DNA from: Antedon mediterranea
Taxonomy: Eukaryota; Echinodermata; Crinoidea; Comatulida; Antedonidae
NCBI RefSeq assembly: GCF_964355755.1
Contig: NC_092677.1
Span: forward strand, 16,092,101 to 16,156,100
Length of the DNA: 64,000 bases
Reading direction: 5' to 3'
Positions 63,674-64,000 of the stretch are shown here, piece by piece. The position numbers were made by a program, and so were the translations under genes. The notes under the pieces are model-generated. The model made no database searches. It saw only the letters and a list, made by a program, of their open reading frames with translations, and was not told where the DNA came from. Positions within the stretch are counted from its first letter, which is position 1, and every line of letters starts with the position of its first letter.

Positions 63674-64000
63674 GTAAGTTAATTCAATTATAAAGCATGT
63701 TATCCACTAGGAAAATCTAGGACCAGTGTAAAGGCAGTATTAGTTCTCACTGTGTAAACCCAGGACCCTAGAAGCCCCGGAGCAAGAGCAGCCCCTAATG
63801 CAACTAGCATGTTAGAAGCCCCTTATGAGACCAGTAGCTTCCATCCCTTTTTCCCTCCCCCACCTGTGTTATGCCATTGATTAGGACTAATGACTCGGAT
63901 CATTCGGTACATGCTTTTATTTTATTATCTTGCATGTACATAAACCAACGAGCAAATGAATTTATTTAGATCTGTATTTTTACTGCTACACAGCACACTA
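63674..64000 (+). other. robo: Start of Robo intron 5 (phase 1)
   Basis: GTAAGT at 63674 opens an intron that runs off the window. It includes a pyrimidine-rich CCCTTTTTCCCTCCCCCACC segment at about 63845; nothing else is recognised. Confidence 0.8.

Overview
The window is AT-rich, intron-dominated eukaryotic DNA with no bacterial gene organisation. Its one recognisable protein-coding gene is the 5' part of a roundabout-family (Robo) axon-guidance receptor on the + strand. Five exons can be placed to the base from splice sites, reading frame and protein similarity: 231-303 (start codon and signal peptide), 31339-31460 and 36740-36920 (Ig domain 1), 61281-61465 and 63583-63673 (Ig domain 2). 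Together they encode 217 residues plus one base. Intron phases run 1-0-1-0-1, so the signal peptide and each Ig domain are bounded by phase-1 introns and each Ig domain is split by a phase-0 intron. The rest of the receptor lies beyond the right edge.

The organism is an animal, most likely a marine invertebrate deuterostome. The very frequent palindromic word TAGGCCTA, the frequent TACTGTA/TACAGTA words, the tRNA-derived SINEs and the size of the introns suggest an echinoderm, but this is inference and the class cannot be fixed from the sequence alone.

Layout: 1-230 is 5' flank or 5' UTR. Intron 1 (304-31338, 31 kb) carries tRNA-Thr-like and other tRNA-derived SINEs, MITE-like pieces, foldbacks and several more GC-balanced islands. 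Intron 2 (31461-36739) has a degenerate minisatellite. Intron 3 (36921-61280, 24 kb) starts with an 823-bp MITE with perfect 30-bp inverted termini. It also holds a LINE C-terminal remnant, a 5.3-kb inverted-repeat-bounded element built largely of tandem arrays, a multi-hairpin foldback element, a 262-bp tandem duplication and a tRNA-like gene. Intron 4 (61466-63582) contains the decayed 3' end of a non-LTR retrotransposon on the - strand, ending about 58 bp before exon 5.

Most interesting: the 5.3-kb composite element at about 50756-56087 (inverted ends, a ~35/71-bp array, a ~192-bp array and a 164-bp array sharing one CTA/TAG-based vocabulary, and no coding capacity), and the isolated first Robo exon 31 kb upstream of the second. 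No other convincing protein-coding gene was found; the remaining open reading frames look like chance frames in AT-rich intron.
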